Source: Bacteroidales bacterium UBA3663
GTDB lineage: Bacteria; Bacteroidota; Bacteroidia; Bacteroidales; UBA3663
Reading direction: 5' to 3'
Length of the DNA stretch: 59,002 bases
NCBI GenBank assembly: GCA_002373755.1
Contig: DFJU01000136.1
Coordinates: 1-59,002, forward strand
Shown here: positions 35,926 through 45,336 of the stretch, piece by piece
Layout of the letters: each line of letters begins with the position of its first letter
How positions within the stretch are numbered: the stretch's first letter is position 1
Notes under the pieces: generated by a model
Databases searched by the model: none
What the model saw: the letters and a program-made list of their open reading frames with translations, nothing else
Told to the model about the DNA's origin: nothing
Position numbers and translations under genes: made by a program

Positions 35926-36055
35926 ATAAAGTAATTTCTTTGTTTTTTGGGTATTATCTGTCACTTTGGGCGCGGCGGCCATCAAAACTGCCGTTCAGCT
36001 GCGATGCCGAAGCAATCAGGCCTTGCCCGAAATGACTTTTTTGGTAGTCACCTTT

Positions 36056-38926
36056 TTAATGTGAGGCAATCTTGTAGATGACGAAGCCATTGAGCGAATG
36101 GATCATGCAGCTCGGAGCGATGATGTTGCTCTGGCCGGCCTCGCGCACCACGGTATTGTCGAATGTGCTTGTCATCTCGTTCGAGTTATAGACATTCACG
36201 ACCTCGAATGCGCCCGACGTGTACGGACGGCCGAAATACTGCAACTTGTTGTCGCTGCCCGTCTTGGCCACGTAGCCCGACATCTGTGCGCCTGAAATCA
36301 GTCCGTCCCAAGGCTTGACGACCTTGTCGTTAATCACGCGGTCAACATCGGTAATCTTGGCATTGGTCGTCACCAGATACTGCTTTGGTGCTTCACGGTT
36401 GGAGGCCGACATTCCGTCCCATGCCTCCGAAGTCTCGTAGATTGCACTCAGACCGTCGTCAGGATAGCAACCCGACTTGGTAATGTAGGCATTCAGGATG
36501 TAGATGACCGAATCGACCCAGTTGACGCCGTCGGGATTCGGTGTGCTTGGCAGTTTGTCAGGATCGACGAGCAACGAGATGTCGTGGTCTTTGCCATAGT
36601 CGATGGCTGCCTGCAATGCGGCGTCGGTCGGCACGAAGATTGTCCAGTTGCCCGAACCGATGCTGATTGTGTCTGCATTGCCCTTCAACGATTTGTAGGT
36701 CTGGTAATAATCCCAGTACTTTTTGAAGATTGTGTGCTGAGGCTCAGCCGACTGGGCATCGGCAGCCAAATAAGACTTCAAGTAATAGAGAGCCGAGGCT
36801 GAACTACTATAATAGTGAGTACCGTCGCCATAAGTTCCTTCCATAGCATAAGAGAGCGGAGCGGAATGCTCGACAGCCGTATAGACATTACCGTTCACGT
36901 AGTCAACCGAATTGTCCTTGACAACCGACATGTAGCTGCCTTCGGCCGGTTCGCTCTGCTGAAGCTTCTCCGGACGCAACGACACGTCGGTCCACCAGGC
37001 ACGCTCGTTGGCATCGTTCCTAATCGACCAAGAGGTCTGAATCTGGATTTCAGGCTTGCCGTCGATGGTCTTGCCGCTCTTGCGGTAGCGCATCACACCA
37101 CCCAAATAGTTGTTGGTGTAGGCCCAACCGCCGTATGCGCCGTCCAACGGATCGACCTCCAGATCGAGGGCATCGATGGCTTCGCGCTCGACGTATGAAT
37201 TGTAGATATTGGACAGCAGAAGTCCCTGCACCGATGTTTCATCACCGACGTTGCCGTTTGCATAGGCCGAAAGCAACGTGCTGTAGTGGACATTATCCCA
37301 CCATTTGGCATTTTCATCGCCCCACAGGATGAGGCTGAGGTTCACGTCGTTCATGCCTGAAAGCTTTGACTTCAACATATTGCTGTAGGCGGCGGTCATC
37401 GAGATGAGGTCCTCTTCGATGGAATAGGCCGGATCGAGCATGAAACGCGATGCAATGCCCTCGAAGGCTGCCGTCTTAGGCACGTAGTTGATAATGTGCC
37501 ACATACCATTGGAGGCGATACCCGATGCAAGTGCATTGTTGTCGAATGTAATGGCATCGTCGTAGCCGTCGATGTGTTCCGACGAACCGACTGAGTTGAC
37601 CGCCATGCTCTGGAACTGCGATGGCCAGATCATGCCGTCGGACTGCATAGACTGCCACAATGCAATAGGCACATTGACTGACATCTTCTGGAATGCGGCA
37701 TTGAACTCCTCCTGCGTGCAGTTTTCAGCAAGTTCCACACCGATGTACTTGAACAGGCGGTTGTTGATAAAGTTGAGCAACGCGCCCTTTTCGGGTACGA
37801 AGAAGGTCATGCCGCCGTTGAAGTTGGTATAGAACAAATCAGACGAAGATGTGATGCCCGACTGTCCAATTGCCATCGTCGCATAGTTCTCGATATTCAG
37901 AAGGAAAGGATTATTGCCTAAATAATATGAACGTAAGCGGAAATTGGTTAAATCCAAATCGGGATACATCTTTTCAAAATAATGCTTTGCTACACTATTT
38001 TCCGCCAAATTGATGAATGCATATTCTCCATTACCCTTCTTGAAGTTAAGGATGTTGTTGAGCAACTTCCAGCCGCCCTGCTTTGCCTTTTCAGGCTCAT
38101 CGACAGCCGAACCGTCGCCGTAGGTACGAATCAGGGCATCCATGTTTTCGAGCGGCATGACGACCTTGTTGACCAAGTGAATCACACCGTTCTGACAATA
38201 AAGGTCGCCCGGATTTTCGGCTCCGCTGCCCGCATCGATGATGCCTGCCGACACGTAGTTGCCATAAGGCGAGAACTCCGACCCGACCACCTTGCTCCAG
38301 TCGTCCGACGTGATTGAGTTGTTGGAGTTATAGCGATCGGTCCAAATTGGCAGATAGCGATAGTTGTTCCACTGCAATGAGTTGTCGCTTATGCCGAATG
38401 TCGACGTGTAAAGATAGTCATACAACTGATAGACCTGGCCGTCGATTGTCTCCTGACGCAGCACGTCGTACGATGGAGTGCGGTGTTTAAACGCCAAATT
38501 CACATCCCACGTGTTGAAACCTGTCAGTACGTTCGACAGAGTGTCACAGGGATATGAATTATACATCATCCACGAAGAAACCATACGGGCGGCGACATCC
38601 TCTGGAATGTCGTCAACGCTCTTGTAGCCATAAGGATTGCTGGCAAAGAAGTCGGCGAAGGCCTCGTCGGTCGGCACCAGAAAAGTGTATTGGCCAGAAC
38701 CTTCAACCTGCTTTGAGAAAAGCGTCTTGCCCACGAGCTGCAAATAGATGCTGCAATCGCCGTGTTCCTTCAGCACTTGCGCTGACGAGGCCGAGACCCA
38801 AGATGGCTGATTGTAATATCCGCCGAACTCCTCCTTGCAGCCGGTCAGACACAGCACAGACACTGCCATTACTGGCACACCTGAATACAACAAACCGCTC
38901 AAAAGCCGTCTTTTGTTATGTTTCAT
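36056..38926 (-). CDS. large multi-FAS1 surface lipoprotein, first gene of the SusCD run
   Basis: The 956-residue product has a lipoprotein signal ending LTGC (Cys30). At least three FAS1-like units can be seen through their beta-strand phrases: QYTFLVPTDEAFADFF near residue 80, MTFFVPEKGALLNFI near 375 and WTIFVPTDAALQAAI near 760, with matching unit ends (NGVIHLVNKVVMPLEN, NGMWHIINYVPK, LNGFVIYKIA). It is therefore the largest FAS1 protein of the set and lacks the beta-rich C-terminal module of the other two. It leads the run, 130 bp before the first SusC, with a promoter-like box about 110 bp upstream. A role in binding a surface or host polymer ahead of import is inference. Confidence 0.88.
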   Translation of the reverse strand: MKHNKRRLLSGLLYSGVPVMAVSVLCLTGCKEEFGGYYNQPSWVSASSAQVLKEHGDCSIYLQLVGKTLFSKQVEGSGQYTFLVPTDEAFADFFASNPYGYKSVDDIPEDVAARMVSSWMMYNSYPCDTLSNVLTGFNTWDVNLAFKHRTPSYDVLRQETIDGQVYQLYDYLYTSTFGISDNSLQWNNYRYLPIWTDRYNSNNSITSDDWSKVVGSEFSPYGNYVSAGIIDAGSGAENPGDLYCQNGVIHLVNKVVMPLENMDALIRTYGDGSAVDEPEKAKQGGWKLLNNILNFKKGNGEYAFINLAENSVAKHYFEKMYPDLDLTNFRLRSYYLGNNPFLLNIENYATMAIGQSGITSSSDLFYTNFNGGMTFFVPEKGALLNFINNRLFKYIGVELAENCTQEEFNAAFQKMSVNVPIALWQSMQSDGMIWPSQFQSMAVNSVGSSEHIDGYDDAITFDNNALASGIASNGMWHIINYVPKTAAFEGIASRFMLDPAYSIEEDLISMTAAYSNMLKSKLSGMNDVNLSLILWGDENAKWWDNVHYSTLLSAYANGNVGDETSVQGLLLSNIYNSYVEREAIDALDLEVDPLDGAYGGWAYTNNYLGGVMRYRKSGKTIDGKPEIQIQTSWSIRNDANERAWWTDVSLRPEKLQQSEPAEGSYMSVVKDNSVDYVNGNVYTAVEHSAPLSYAMEGTYGDGTHYYSSSASALYYLKSYLAADAQSAEPQHTIFKKYWDYYQTYKSLKGNADTISIGSGNWTIFVPTDAALQAAIDYGKDHDISLLVDPDKLPSTPNPDGVNWVDSVIYILNAYITKSGCYPDDGLSAIYETSEAWDGMSASNREAPKQYLVTTNAKITDVDRVINDKVVKPWDGLISGAQMSGYVAKTGSDNKLQYFGRPYTSGAFEVVNVYNSNEMTSTFDNTVVREAGQSNIIAPSCMIHSLNGFVIYKIASH

Positions 38927-39242
38927 GATAAATAAAGTTGATATTCAAAAAGAAAAAATCCGCAAAAAAAGTCATGGATACATGGTATAAATGGCCCAAA
39001 TTCCGTTTTTTCACGGGAGTTACTGTTTTTCGCGCCGCGAAGTTATAAAATTTTAACCAAAGCTTACTTTTTTTTACCTAATTTTTCCAAATAAGGCCAC
39101 GAAAAGAACCGTTTTGCACTTTTTTTCAGCAAAAAGCGGATTCAGCTCTGCTTGAGGCACGAAAAAAGGCCCGCTGCAAGGCGAGCCATAGCCGGAAAAA
39201 ATGCGACTGGCATTTGATGTATAAATGACAATAAGTAGCCGA
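38927..39242. other. 316-bp intergenic region between the FAS1/SusCD run and the GT2 gene
   Basis: Both flanking genes are minus. The part near the FAS1 gene should hold the promoter of the whole run: a candidate -7 box (TAACTTCG on the minus strand) lies at 39038-39045, without a TTTG at the right distance, giving a leader of about 110 bases. The far part holds the terminator of the GT2 gene. The region is rich in A and T tracts. No gene was seen. Confidence 0.5.
39162..39187 (-). terminator. rho-independent terminator ending the envelope operon
   Basis: A 7-bp stem on the minus strand (39181-39187 with 39168-39174, one G-U pair, 6-base loop) is followed by six T. It lies 56 bp after the GT2 stop at 39243. 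Confidence 0.82.
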
Positions 39243-40037
39243 TCAATATTTTTCAACCCAATCGATATTCTTGCGCTTGCGGTAGAAATAGAAATTCAGC
39301 AGCCAACGCGGAGCCCAATTCTTGATTGGCTGGATCGGAGCCTTGGTGAGCCGCCAACGCAACGTGCGCCACTTGCTGCTTTTGCCGACAATGCGGTCGC
39401 CCTCGACGGCTACGATGTAGGGATTGTTCTCGCTGCCGCCCTCGCGCGCGTCGTAGGTCGAGACGATGTATGGCTCGAAGTGGAACGTCATGTGCTGACG
39501 GCGCATCCAGAAGAAGAATTCGCGGTCGCCAAGCACCTTGTAGCTCAAGTCGAACGGATGCGCCAGAAGATGTTCGCGGCGCACGATGACCGACTGATGG
39601 ATGAACGGCATGATGGGATCGCCATGCTCCTCGTTTTCGTTGTAGATGCCGCGCCCCTCGTAAAATAGCATCATGGTGCGGCCATAGATGGCATCGGCCG
39701 GATTGTTGGCGATGGAATTTTCCAGTTCGTCAATGACGTTCTCGTCGTAGAAGCTGTCGCCGCCGTTCAAAAAAAGCACGTAGTCGCCCTTCGACAGGCT
39801 GACACCCTTGTTCATCGCATCGACCATACCGCTATCGCGTTCAGACACGATTGTGACCTGCGACATCGGGAAATGGCCATCGGACAGGATTTGCTTCACT
39901 TTTGCCACCGTATCGTCGCGCGAGGCTCCGTCAATGAGCAGAAACTCGAAATTCCGGTTCTTTTGGCTGCAAACAGATTGGATTGTCGTCTCGATGAAGG
40001 TCGAGGCATTGAATGTGACGGTTACGACACTTATCAT
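39243..40037 (-). CDS. family 2 glycosyltransferase
   Basis: The 264-residue protein has the GT-A fold start SVVTVTFNASTFIETTIQSV, the nucleotide-binding region FLLIDGASRDDTV and VSERDSGMVDAMNKGVSLSKGDYVLFLNGGDSFYD, which carries the acidic metal-binding site. It would transfer a sugar from a nucleotide donor during surface polysaccharide or lipopolysaccharide assembly at the inner membrane face. The exact sugar and acceptor cannot be told. No membrane segment is evident. It is the last gene of the minus-strand envelope operon, 96 bp after the flavoprotein gene, and is followed by a terminator. Confidence 0.93.
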   Translation of the reverse strand: MISVVTVTFNASTFIETTIQSVCSQKNRNFEFLLIDGASRDDTVAKVKQILSDGHFPMSQVTIVSERDSGMVDAMNKGVSLSKGDYVLFLNGGDSFYDENVIDELENSIANNPADAIYGRTMMLFYEGRGIYNENEEHGDPIMPFIHQSVIVRREHLLAHPFDLSYKVLGDREFFFWMRRQHMTFHFEPYIVSTYDAREGGSENNPYIVAVEGDRIVGKSSKWRTLRWRLTKAPIQPIKNWAPRWLLNFYFYRKRKNIDWVEKY

Positions 40038-40133
40038 AATTGGCTGCTAAGTAGTTGTACAAATTTTAAAATATAGGCCGTAAAAACATTTATTTTCGTC
40101 CGATGGCGCATCGTCCAGCCATGTGGCATCGGT

Positions 40134-41372
40134 TCAAATGCGCTTCGACAGTTCGATGGCACTTGCCATGGCGACGTCCATGTTGTAGTATTCCCATTCG
40201 GCAAAGCGGCCGCACAGATATAGTCCCTTCTCGCCGAGCACGTCGCGCAGCTGTCGCACAAAAAGTCGCGTAGCGGCATCCTGCACCGGATAGGTGTAGC
40301 GTTCGAAATTGTGGGTCACGTAGCGCGGATGGAACGGTATGCGTTGAAGCTGCTCGCGGATTTCGGTCTCCGACATGAAATCGGTGAACTCGACGACGGC
40401 CGACATCTTTCCGGCGGCGCGGTTGGTAGCCGAGAAGTTGCCCGTGCAGATTATACGGTGGCTGAGGTGGTCGCGCGACGGCAGATAGACCCAGCTGTAG
40501 GGATTCTCGTCGATTTCGCACAGCACGGAGGTCGTCCCGTGGCTTTCGAGCGCATCAATGCGGGCTGTGGCATCGGCCGACAAACCATCGCCCAAAATGG
40601 CGGGCAGCGACTTGATGTTGCCACAGAAGACGACGCGGTCGAACCGTCGGCCATCGACCATCCAACTGCCATCGGCCATACGCTGCAACGTGCACACAGG
40701 GTGGTTACATTCGATGTCCAGACCATCGGAAAGACGGTCGGCGATTAACTGCGAACCGCCATTTTTCGCGTAGTAGAACGTGCTGTGGACGAACTGCCTT
40801 TCCTCGACCTTGCGGATGTTGTTGAAGAGCATCTCATCGACCGTAGGCATCGGCAATTTCCCTTCGAGCCACGACAGAGGCACACGCTTCAGGTCGCGTC
40901 GCCAGATTTTTTCGTTGTAGGGCCGGAAATAGAGTTCGTAGAGCGTGCGGCCGAAACGGCCTTGCAGGAACTGCTCGAAATTCTGCGGTTCGGTGCCGTC
41001 GCGTTGCGCGTTTATGGCCAACAAATCGGCAATAAATCCGCGTAGCACGTCGTCCGACAGGTAATAGACGTGGTTTTCAATCGGATAGGGCACGATTGCG
41101 CCATCGGACATCGAGACAACAGAATTGCGGTCGGCCTTGACGAATTCGCGTTCACGATCGAAGAACGACCAGAAGAAATCGAGCACCTCCGGCCGGCGCG
41201 TGTTGAAAACATGGCCGCCTGTGCGATGGAACAGATGTCCATCAACGCGGTCGCACTTGACCAATCCGCCCGGACGGCTGTCGGCCTCAAAAAGCGTCAC
41301 ATCGTGGTTTGCCCTCAGCAACTGTCCGATGCTCAAGCCGGAAATGCCGGCTCCAACGACTGCAATCTTCAT
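40134..41372 (-). CDS. FAD-dependent oxidoreductase, UDP-galactopyranose-mutase-like
   Basis: The 412-residue product begins with the dinucleotide-binding motif IAVVGAGISGLSIGQLL and RPGGLVKCD, then GHLFHRTGGHVF, which recalls UDP-galactopyranose mutases and related amine-oxidase-type flavoproteins. The segment FRPYNEKIWRRDLKRVP and the C-terminal GLYLCGRFAEWEYYNMD (FAD contact) support this. UDP-galactopyranose mutase makes the furanose donor for cell-surface galactofuranose, which would fit beside a GT2 gene; a protoporphyrinogen-oxidase-like role is the alternative. It starts 9 bp after the mscS-type gene. The superfamily is secure, the substrate is not. Confidence 0.8.
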   Translation of the reverse strand: MKIAVVGAGISGLSIGQLLRANHDVTLFEADSRPGGLVKCDRVDGHLFHRTGGHVFNTRRPEVLDFFWSFFDREREFVKADRNSVVSMSDGAIVPYPIENHVYYLSDDVLRGFIADLLAINAQRDGTEPQNFEQFLQGRFGRTLYELYFRPYNEKIWRRDLKRVPLSWLEGKLPMPTVDEMLFNNIRKVEERQFVHSTFYYAKNGGSQLIADRLSDGLDIECNHPVCTLQRMADGSWMVDGRRFDRVVFCGNIKSLPAILGDGLSADATARIDALESHGTTSVLCEIDENPYSWVYLPSRDHLSHRIICTGNFSATNRAAGKMSAVVEFTDFMSETEIREQLQRIPFHPRYVTHNFERYTYPVQDAATRLFVRQLRDVLGEKGLYLCGRFAEWEYYNMDVAMASAIELSKRI

Positions 41373-41381
41373 ACGGCAAGG

Positions 41382-42554
41382 TTATTTTTCTTCGACTTCG
41401 GGAGGCAGGCCACCGCGCTGGAAGACGACGAGATTGTATTCGTGCAGCGACGCCAGGGCATATTCGACAAGGCGCGACTGTATGTCTTCGTATTCGGCCC
41501 ACACTTTCGTGCGCGTGAATGCATAAATCTGCAACGGGATGCCGTCGCTCGCGGCCACAAGCTGACGCACCATCAGCCCCATCGATGGGTTGAGTTCCGG
41601 CAATTGGCTCAGATATTTGTGTAAACGATTGCGGAAGACCTCAAGATTGGTCGTCGTGCGATGCGAATTGAAGTCGATGCCCCACATCCTGGCCTCGGCC
41701 GACGTGAGGAAATGGACGCTGCGCATGTCGATGTGAATTGTTCGGGTCAGGCGTCGGCCGGCACTCTCCTTCATTCCGCGCCAGTTCTGGAAGGTCTCGG
41801 TGAGCAGGTTGTAGGGCGGAATCGTCAGGATGGTGTTGTCCCAATTGCGCACCTTTACCGTGGTCAACGTGATTTCGATGACGGTGCCGTCCACATTGCG
41901 CGCAGGCATGGCAATCCAGTCGCCCACCTCGAGCATGTTGTTGAACAACAGCTGGATGCCGGCCACCAGACCCTTGATACTGTCTTGGAAGACCAACATG
42001 AGCACGGCAGCCATCGCTCCAAGTCCGGAAATGAGCACCACGGGCGACTTGTCCAACAGCACACTCACCACCAGAATGGCCGCCACCGTGCTGATGACGA
42101 TCTGAACCGTCTGCACCAGACCCTTCATCGAGTGGATGCGGGCACGGTTGCGATCATCCTCGTGGCCGCTCGACAGCATCGCCTCGAACAGTGCGCCGAC
42201 CAGAATGCACAGAAACCGCGTAACGTTGATGATGATGTAGATTTCGGTCAGTCGGGCGATGACCATCTCCAACGTGCCTTGTGTGACGAAAGGCAACGCG
42301 AACGTCAACACGATTGGCGGCAGGATGTTGCTGAACGAATTGACCACCTTCTCACCCAGCAGGATGTCATCGACGCGCGTGTCGGTCTTCGACGTAATCT
42401 TGCGGAGCATCGGGATGATGGCGCGCGCGAAAATGAAGTCAATCAGATAGGCGGCCAGCACCACGCCGAGCAGGATGGCCAGTCGCCAGTACCATTCAAG
42501 CGAACTGCCGTCGGAACCTACGTTCCGGTCGAACCACTCAAGAAATTGCTGCAT
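41382..42554 (-). CDS. MscS-family mechanosensitive channel (YbdG-like)
   Basis: The protein has several N-terminal membrane segments (LAILLGVVLAAYLIDFIFA, NILPPIVLTFALPFV and two more) followed by the MscS pore-lining and beta domain: VLISGLGAMAAVLMLVFQDSIKGLVAGIQLL and NNMLEVGDWIAM. The long cytoplasmic C-terminus of about 170 residues resembles the YbdG/MscM subfamily. It would open on membrane tension to release solutes during osmotic downshock. I take the ATG at 42554 (390 residues); a TTG 18 codons upstream at 42608 is possible but less likely. It lies 66 bp after kdsB and 9 bp before the flavoprotein gene. Confidence 0.93.
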   Translation of the reverse strand: MQQFLEWFDRNVGSDGSSLEWYWRLAILLGVVLAAYLIDFIFARAIIPMLRKITSKTDTRVDDILLGEKVVNSFSNILPPIVLTFALPFVTQGTLEMVIARLTEIYIIINVTRFLCILVGALFEAMLSSGHEDDRNRARIHSMKGLVQTVQIVISTVAAILVVSVLLDKSPVVLISGLGAMAAVLMLVFQDSIKGLVAGIQLLFNNMLEVGDWIAMPARNVDGTVIEITLTTVKVRNWDNTILTIPPYNLLTETFQNWRGMKESAGRRLTRTIHIDMRSVHFLTSAEARMWGIDFNSHRTTTNLEVFRNRLHKYLSQLPELNPSMGLMVRQLVAASDGIPLQIYAFTRTKVWAEYEDIQSRLVEYALASLHEYNLVVFQRGGLPPEVEEK

Positions 42555-42620
42555 ATCGAGGTTGTGAGGTTGTAAGGTTTTGAGGGTCAAGAAACTCTCG
42601 GTTATCAATTGCCAAATTCC

Positions 42621-43403
42621 TTACAGACTGCCTTTGGCACGTTTCTGCTCCATGAGGAACTGCTCGGCGCGCTCCAAATCATGCGGGGTGTCGATGCCGA
42701 CGGTCTCAATATCGACCACACGCACGGTGATGCGCATACCGTTCTCCAGCCAACGCAACTGCTCCAGACTCTCGGCCTTTTCGAGCGGCGTCTGCTCCAT
42801 TGCCGTGATGCGGGCCAGGGCTTCCGGCCGGTAGGCATAAAGTCCAATGTGCTTGTAAAACGTGTGTTTCGTGAGCCATTCGCTCTGTTCGACGCCGCGC
42901 AGATACGGAACAACCGAGCGGCTGAAATACAGCGCCTGACTGCTCGTTCCGAGCACCACCTTCGGGCTGTTCGGGTTGAGCAATGCCTCCAGCCCATCTT
43001 CCGGATGAAACGGCTTGACGAGCGTGGCAATGTCGGTCTGCGGCTGCATGAAACAGTCCTTCACGGCCTGAATCTGCTGAGCCGCGATGAACGGTTCGTC
43101 GCCCTGCACGTTGATGACGACGTCGTAGTCGATGCCCAATGCTGCCGACACTTTGCGATAAGCCTCATGCACGCGGTCGGTGCCGCTCTTGTGGTCGGAC
43201 GAGGTCATCACTACGCGACCATTGAACTTCTCGACGGCGTCGTAGATGCGCTCGTCGTCGGTGGCTACGACTGCCATATCGACCAACGGATCGACCTTCT
43301 CGAAGACGCGCTGGATGACGGGCTTGCCGCCCAACATTGCCAATGGCTTACCGGGGAAACGTGTACTCGCGTAGCGCGCTGGAATGACTGCAATAACTTT
43401 CAT
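42621..43403 (-). CDS. kdsB: 3-deoxy-manno-octulosonate cytidylyltransferase (CMP-Kdo synthetase)
   Basis: KdsB activates Kdo with CTP to CMP-Kdo in the cytoplasm, the committed donor for the inner core of lipopolysaccharide. The 260-residue product shows the family start MKVIAVIPARYASTRFPGKP, the DHKSGTDRVHEA segment and VINVQGDEPFI, all hallmark substrate-binding parts. Length is normal. It lies 30 bp after the RelA/SpoT homologue and 66 bp before the mscS-type gene, inside an operon with other envelope functions. The motifs I can inspect are all intact. Confidence 0.97.
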   Translation of the reverse strand: MKVIAVIPARYASTRFPGKPLAMLGGKPVIQRVFEKVDPLVDMAVVATDDERIYDAVEKFNGRVVMTSSDHKSGTDRVHEAYRKVSAALGIDYDVVINVQGDEPFIAAQQIQAVKDCFMQPQTDIATLVKPFHPEDGLEALLNPNSPKVVLGTSSQALYFSRSVVPYLRGVEQSEWLTKHTFYKHIGLYAYRPEALARITAMEQTPLEKAESLEQLRWLENGMRITVRVVDIETVGIDTPHDLERAEQFLMEQKRAKGSL

Positions 43404-43433
43404 TGTATATCTTTTTTATTAAATGTTCATCGT

Positions 43434-45332
43434 TCAAATTGTCCGCACCTCCTCGACGCCCTTCACCTGTTCGATGATGCGCATCGCCTCCATCAGTTCA
43501 AAGGCCGACGGCACCTGCACCCGGACTCGCGTAGTGACGATGTAATCGACCGTCTCGGTGTGGAGCGCGTCGATGCCCAGGTGCAGCTCATTGCTGATGA
43601 CGTTGACAAGGTCGAGCAACAGGCCGTTGCGGTCAACGCTGTTGATGACGATCTGCGTCGGATAGGTCCGGTTCGGCAGCACGGGCAATGTGACATCGAC
43701 AATCGAGTCGCCCTCCTTGGCCGACAGTTGGATGGCCACCGGGCAGTTGCGTTTGTGAACGATGATTGAGCCGTCCTTCTGCTTGAAACCGGCAATTTCG
43801 TCGCCCGGCAGCGGGTTGCACTCCTCGCACAGGATGAACGGGAAATCTTCGGTCGAGATGCCGCTCTTCGAGAGTGAGACATTGACCGCACGGCGCGCCT
43901 TGTAGGTGTTGACGTGCTTCAGCCAATGAGCCTCGGGCCATGTCATGTCGTCGGTGCCGATTTCCACGCGGTCGCCACGGTTCAACGTCGAGAACACGCT
44001 GCTCAGTTTGCCGTTGATGCGGGCGAATTTGGCATGATTGCCAACGTTGGTGTGAATCTCGTAGGCCATGTCGAGCACGGTAGAATCTTTCGGCAGCACG
44101 ATGCTGTGGCCCTTGGGCGTGAAGACGATGATGTCGTCGTTGTAGAACGAGCTGACGACATTCTCCATGAAACCCTCAGCACCGCCCTGTGCGATGTCTT
44201 TCAGCACGGCCTTGAACTTCAGCACCCACTTGTCAATCGACTCGGTGCGGTCGATGACGCAACCCTGCTGCGAATTGCGGTACATCGACTCGGTGCAGAT
44301 GTGGACCTCGGCCCAGCCGCCCGTGTGGGTCATCACCTCGACGTGGATGGCCTGATAGCCGTTCTCCTTCGGCTGGTCGATGTAGTTGATCATCGAATAC
44401 GGACGTTCCTTGTAGAGGTCGGTGAGCAGGCTGTAGATTTGCAGGCACTGGTTCTTCTCGCTGCCACGTTCGGGGTCGCCCTCGATGATGATGTTGATCT
44501 GATGCACGTGTTCCAGTTCCTTGAACGTCTGCCCCGAACTCTGCATCTTGCACCACAGCGCATAGACCGAACGCGGACGTGCATAGACGCGCGCCTTGAT
44601 GCCTTCGTCGGCCAACGTCTCGCGCACCGGAGCCAGGAAGTCCTCGATGTCCTGCTGGTGCAGCTTCATGTAGGAGTTGATTTTCTTCTCGATGCGCTCA
44701 TACTCGTGCGGCGAACGGAACTTCAGCGACAGGTTTTCCAGCTCCGACTTGATGTCGTACAGACCCAGACGGTTGGCCAAAGGCGCGTAGAAGTAGTCGG
44801 TCTCCGATGCGATCTTCATCTGCTTGTCGGTGCGCATGCTGCCCAATGTGCGCAGGTTGTGCATACGGTCGGACAGCTTGATGAGCAGGGCGCGGATGTC
44901 GTATTGAATCGAGTCGAGCATCTGCTTGAAGTTGTCGATCTGCTTCGACACCTTGTAGTTGCCGTTGTCGTTCTTGGTCAGCACGCCGACCAGGAAAGCG
45001 ACGTCTTCGCCAAATGCGGCGCGGATGTCCTCGATGGTGTAGTCGGTGTCTTCAACCACATCGTGCAGCAGTGCGGCAATGATTGAATTGGTGCCCAGAC
45101 CCAACTCCACAAGCGCGATGCGGGCCACGGAAATCGGGTGCGTGATATATGGGATTCCGCTCTTACGCACCTGCGAGGCGTGCGCCTTCTCGGCCATCTC
45201 GTAGGCGGCCTTGATGCGCGGCATGTCGGTGATGGGCAGATGCTCCTCGGCGCGGGCGAAAAGCTCGTCGCGCATCTCTTCGACCATTTTTTTGGCCTCT
45301 TCCGGCGTGATTTTTCCTTCTTTGCCTTCCAT
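43434..45332 (-). CDS. RelA/SpoT homologue, hydrolase-type with degenerate synthetase site
   Basis: The 632-residue protein (start at 45332, a few bases after the MerR stop; a TTG 29 codons upstream is rejected) has the four long-RSH parts: HD hydrolase, (p)ppGpp synthetase, TGS and ACT. The hydrolase site looks intact: H65 in YITHPIS, H90-D91 in LLHDVVED and D155 in IKLSDRMHN. The synthetase site does not: the catalytic Asp and Arg of the usual D-L-x-A-x-R are replaced by His and Asn (HVHQIN), and R-F-K-D-Y becomes S-M-I-N-Y; only the later Glu (AEVHIC) remains. It is thus likely a (p)ppGpp hydrolase, SpoT-like in effect. The genome would need another synthetase. It sits between the MerR gene and kdsB. 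Confidence 0.9.
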   Translation of the reverse strand: MEGKEGKITPEEAKKMVEEMRDELFARAEEHLPITDMPRIKAAYEMAEKAHASQVRKSGIPYITHPISVARIALVELGLGTNSIIAALLHDVVEDTDYTIEDIRAAFGEDVAFLVGVLTKNDNGNYKVSKQIDNFKQMLDSIQYDIRALLIKLSDRMHNLRTLGSMRTDKQMKIASETDYFYAPLANRLGLYDIKSELENLSLKFRSPHEYERIEKKINSYMKLHQQDIEDFLAPVRETLADEGIKARVYARPRSVYALWCKMQSSGQTFKELEHVHQINIIIEGDPERGSEKNQCLQIYSLLTDLYKERPYSMINYIDQPKENGYQAIHVEVMTHTGGWAEVHICTESMYRNSQQGCVIDRTESIDKWVLKFKAVLKDIAQGGAEGFMENVVSSFYNDDIIVFTPKGHSIVLPKDSTVLDMAYEIHTNVGNHAKFARINGKLSSVFSTLNRGDRVEIGTDDMTWPEAHWLKHVNTYKARRAVNVSLSKSGISTEDFPFILCEECNPLPGDEIAGFKQKDGSIIVHKRNCPVAIQLSAKEGDSIVDVTLPVLPNRTYPTQIVINSVDRNGLLLDLVNVISNELHLGIDALHTETVDYIVTTRVRVQVPSAFELMEAMRIIEQVKGVEEVRTI

Positions 45333-45336
45333 AAAC

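Noticed and set aside
35926..35985. Upstream in-frame extension of the first SusC protein
   Set aside because: The extra 20 residues precede a perfect signal peptide and contain no secretion or TonB features.
39074..39256. 60-residue minus-strand frame after the GT2 gene
   Set aside because: It spans the GT2 terminator and has no protein features.
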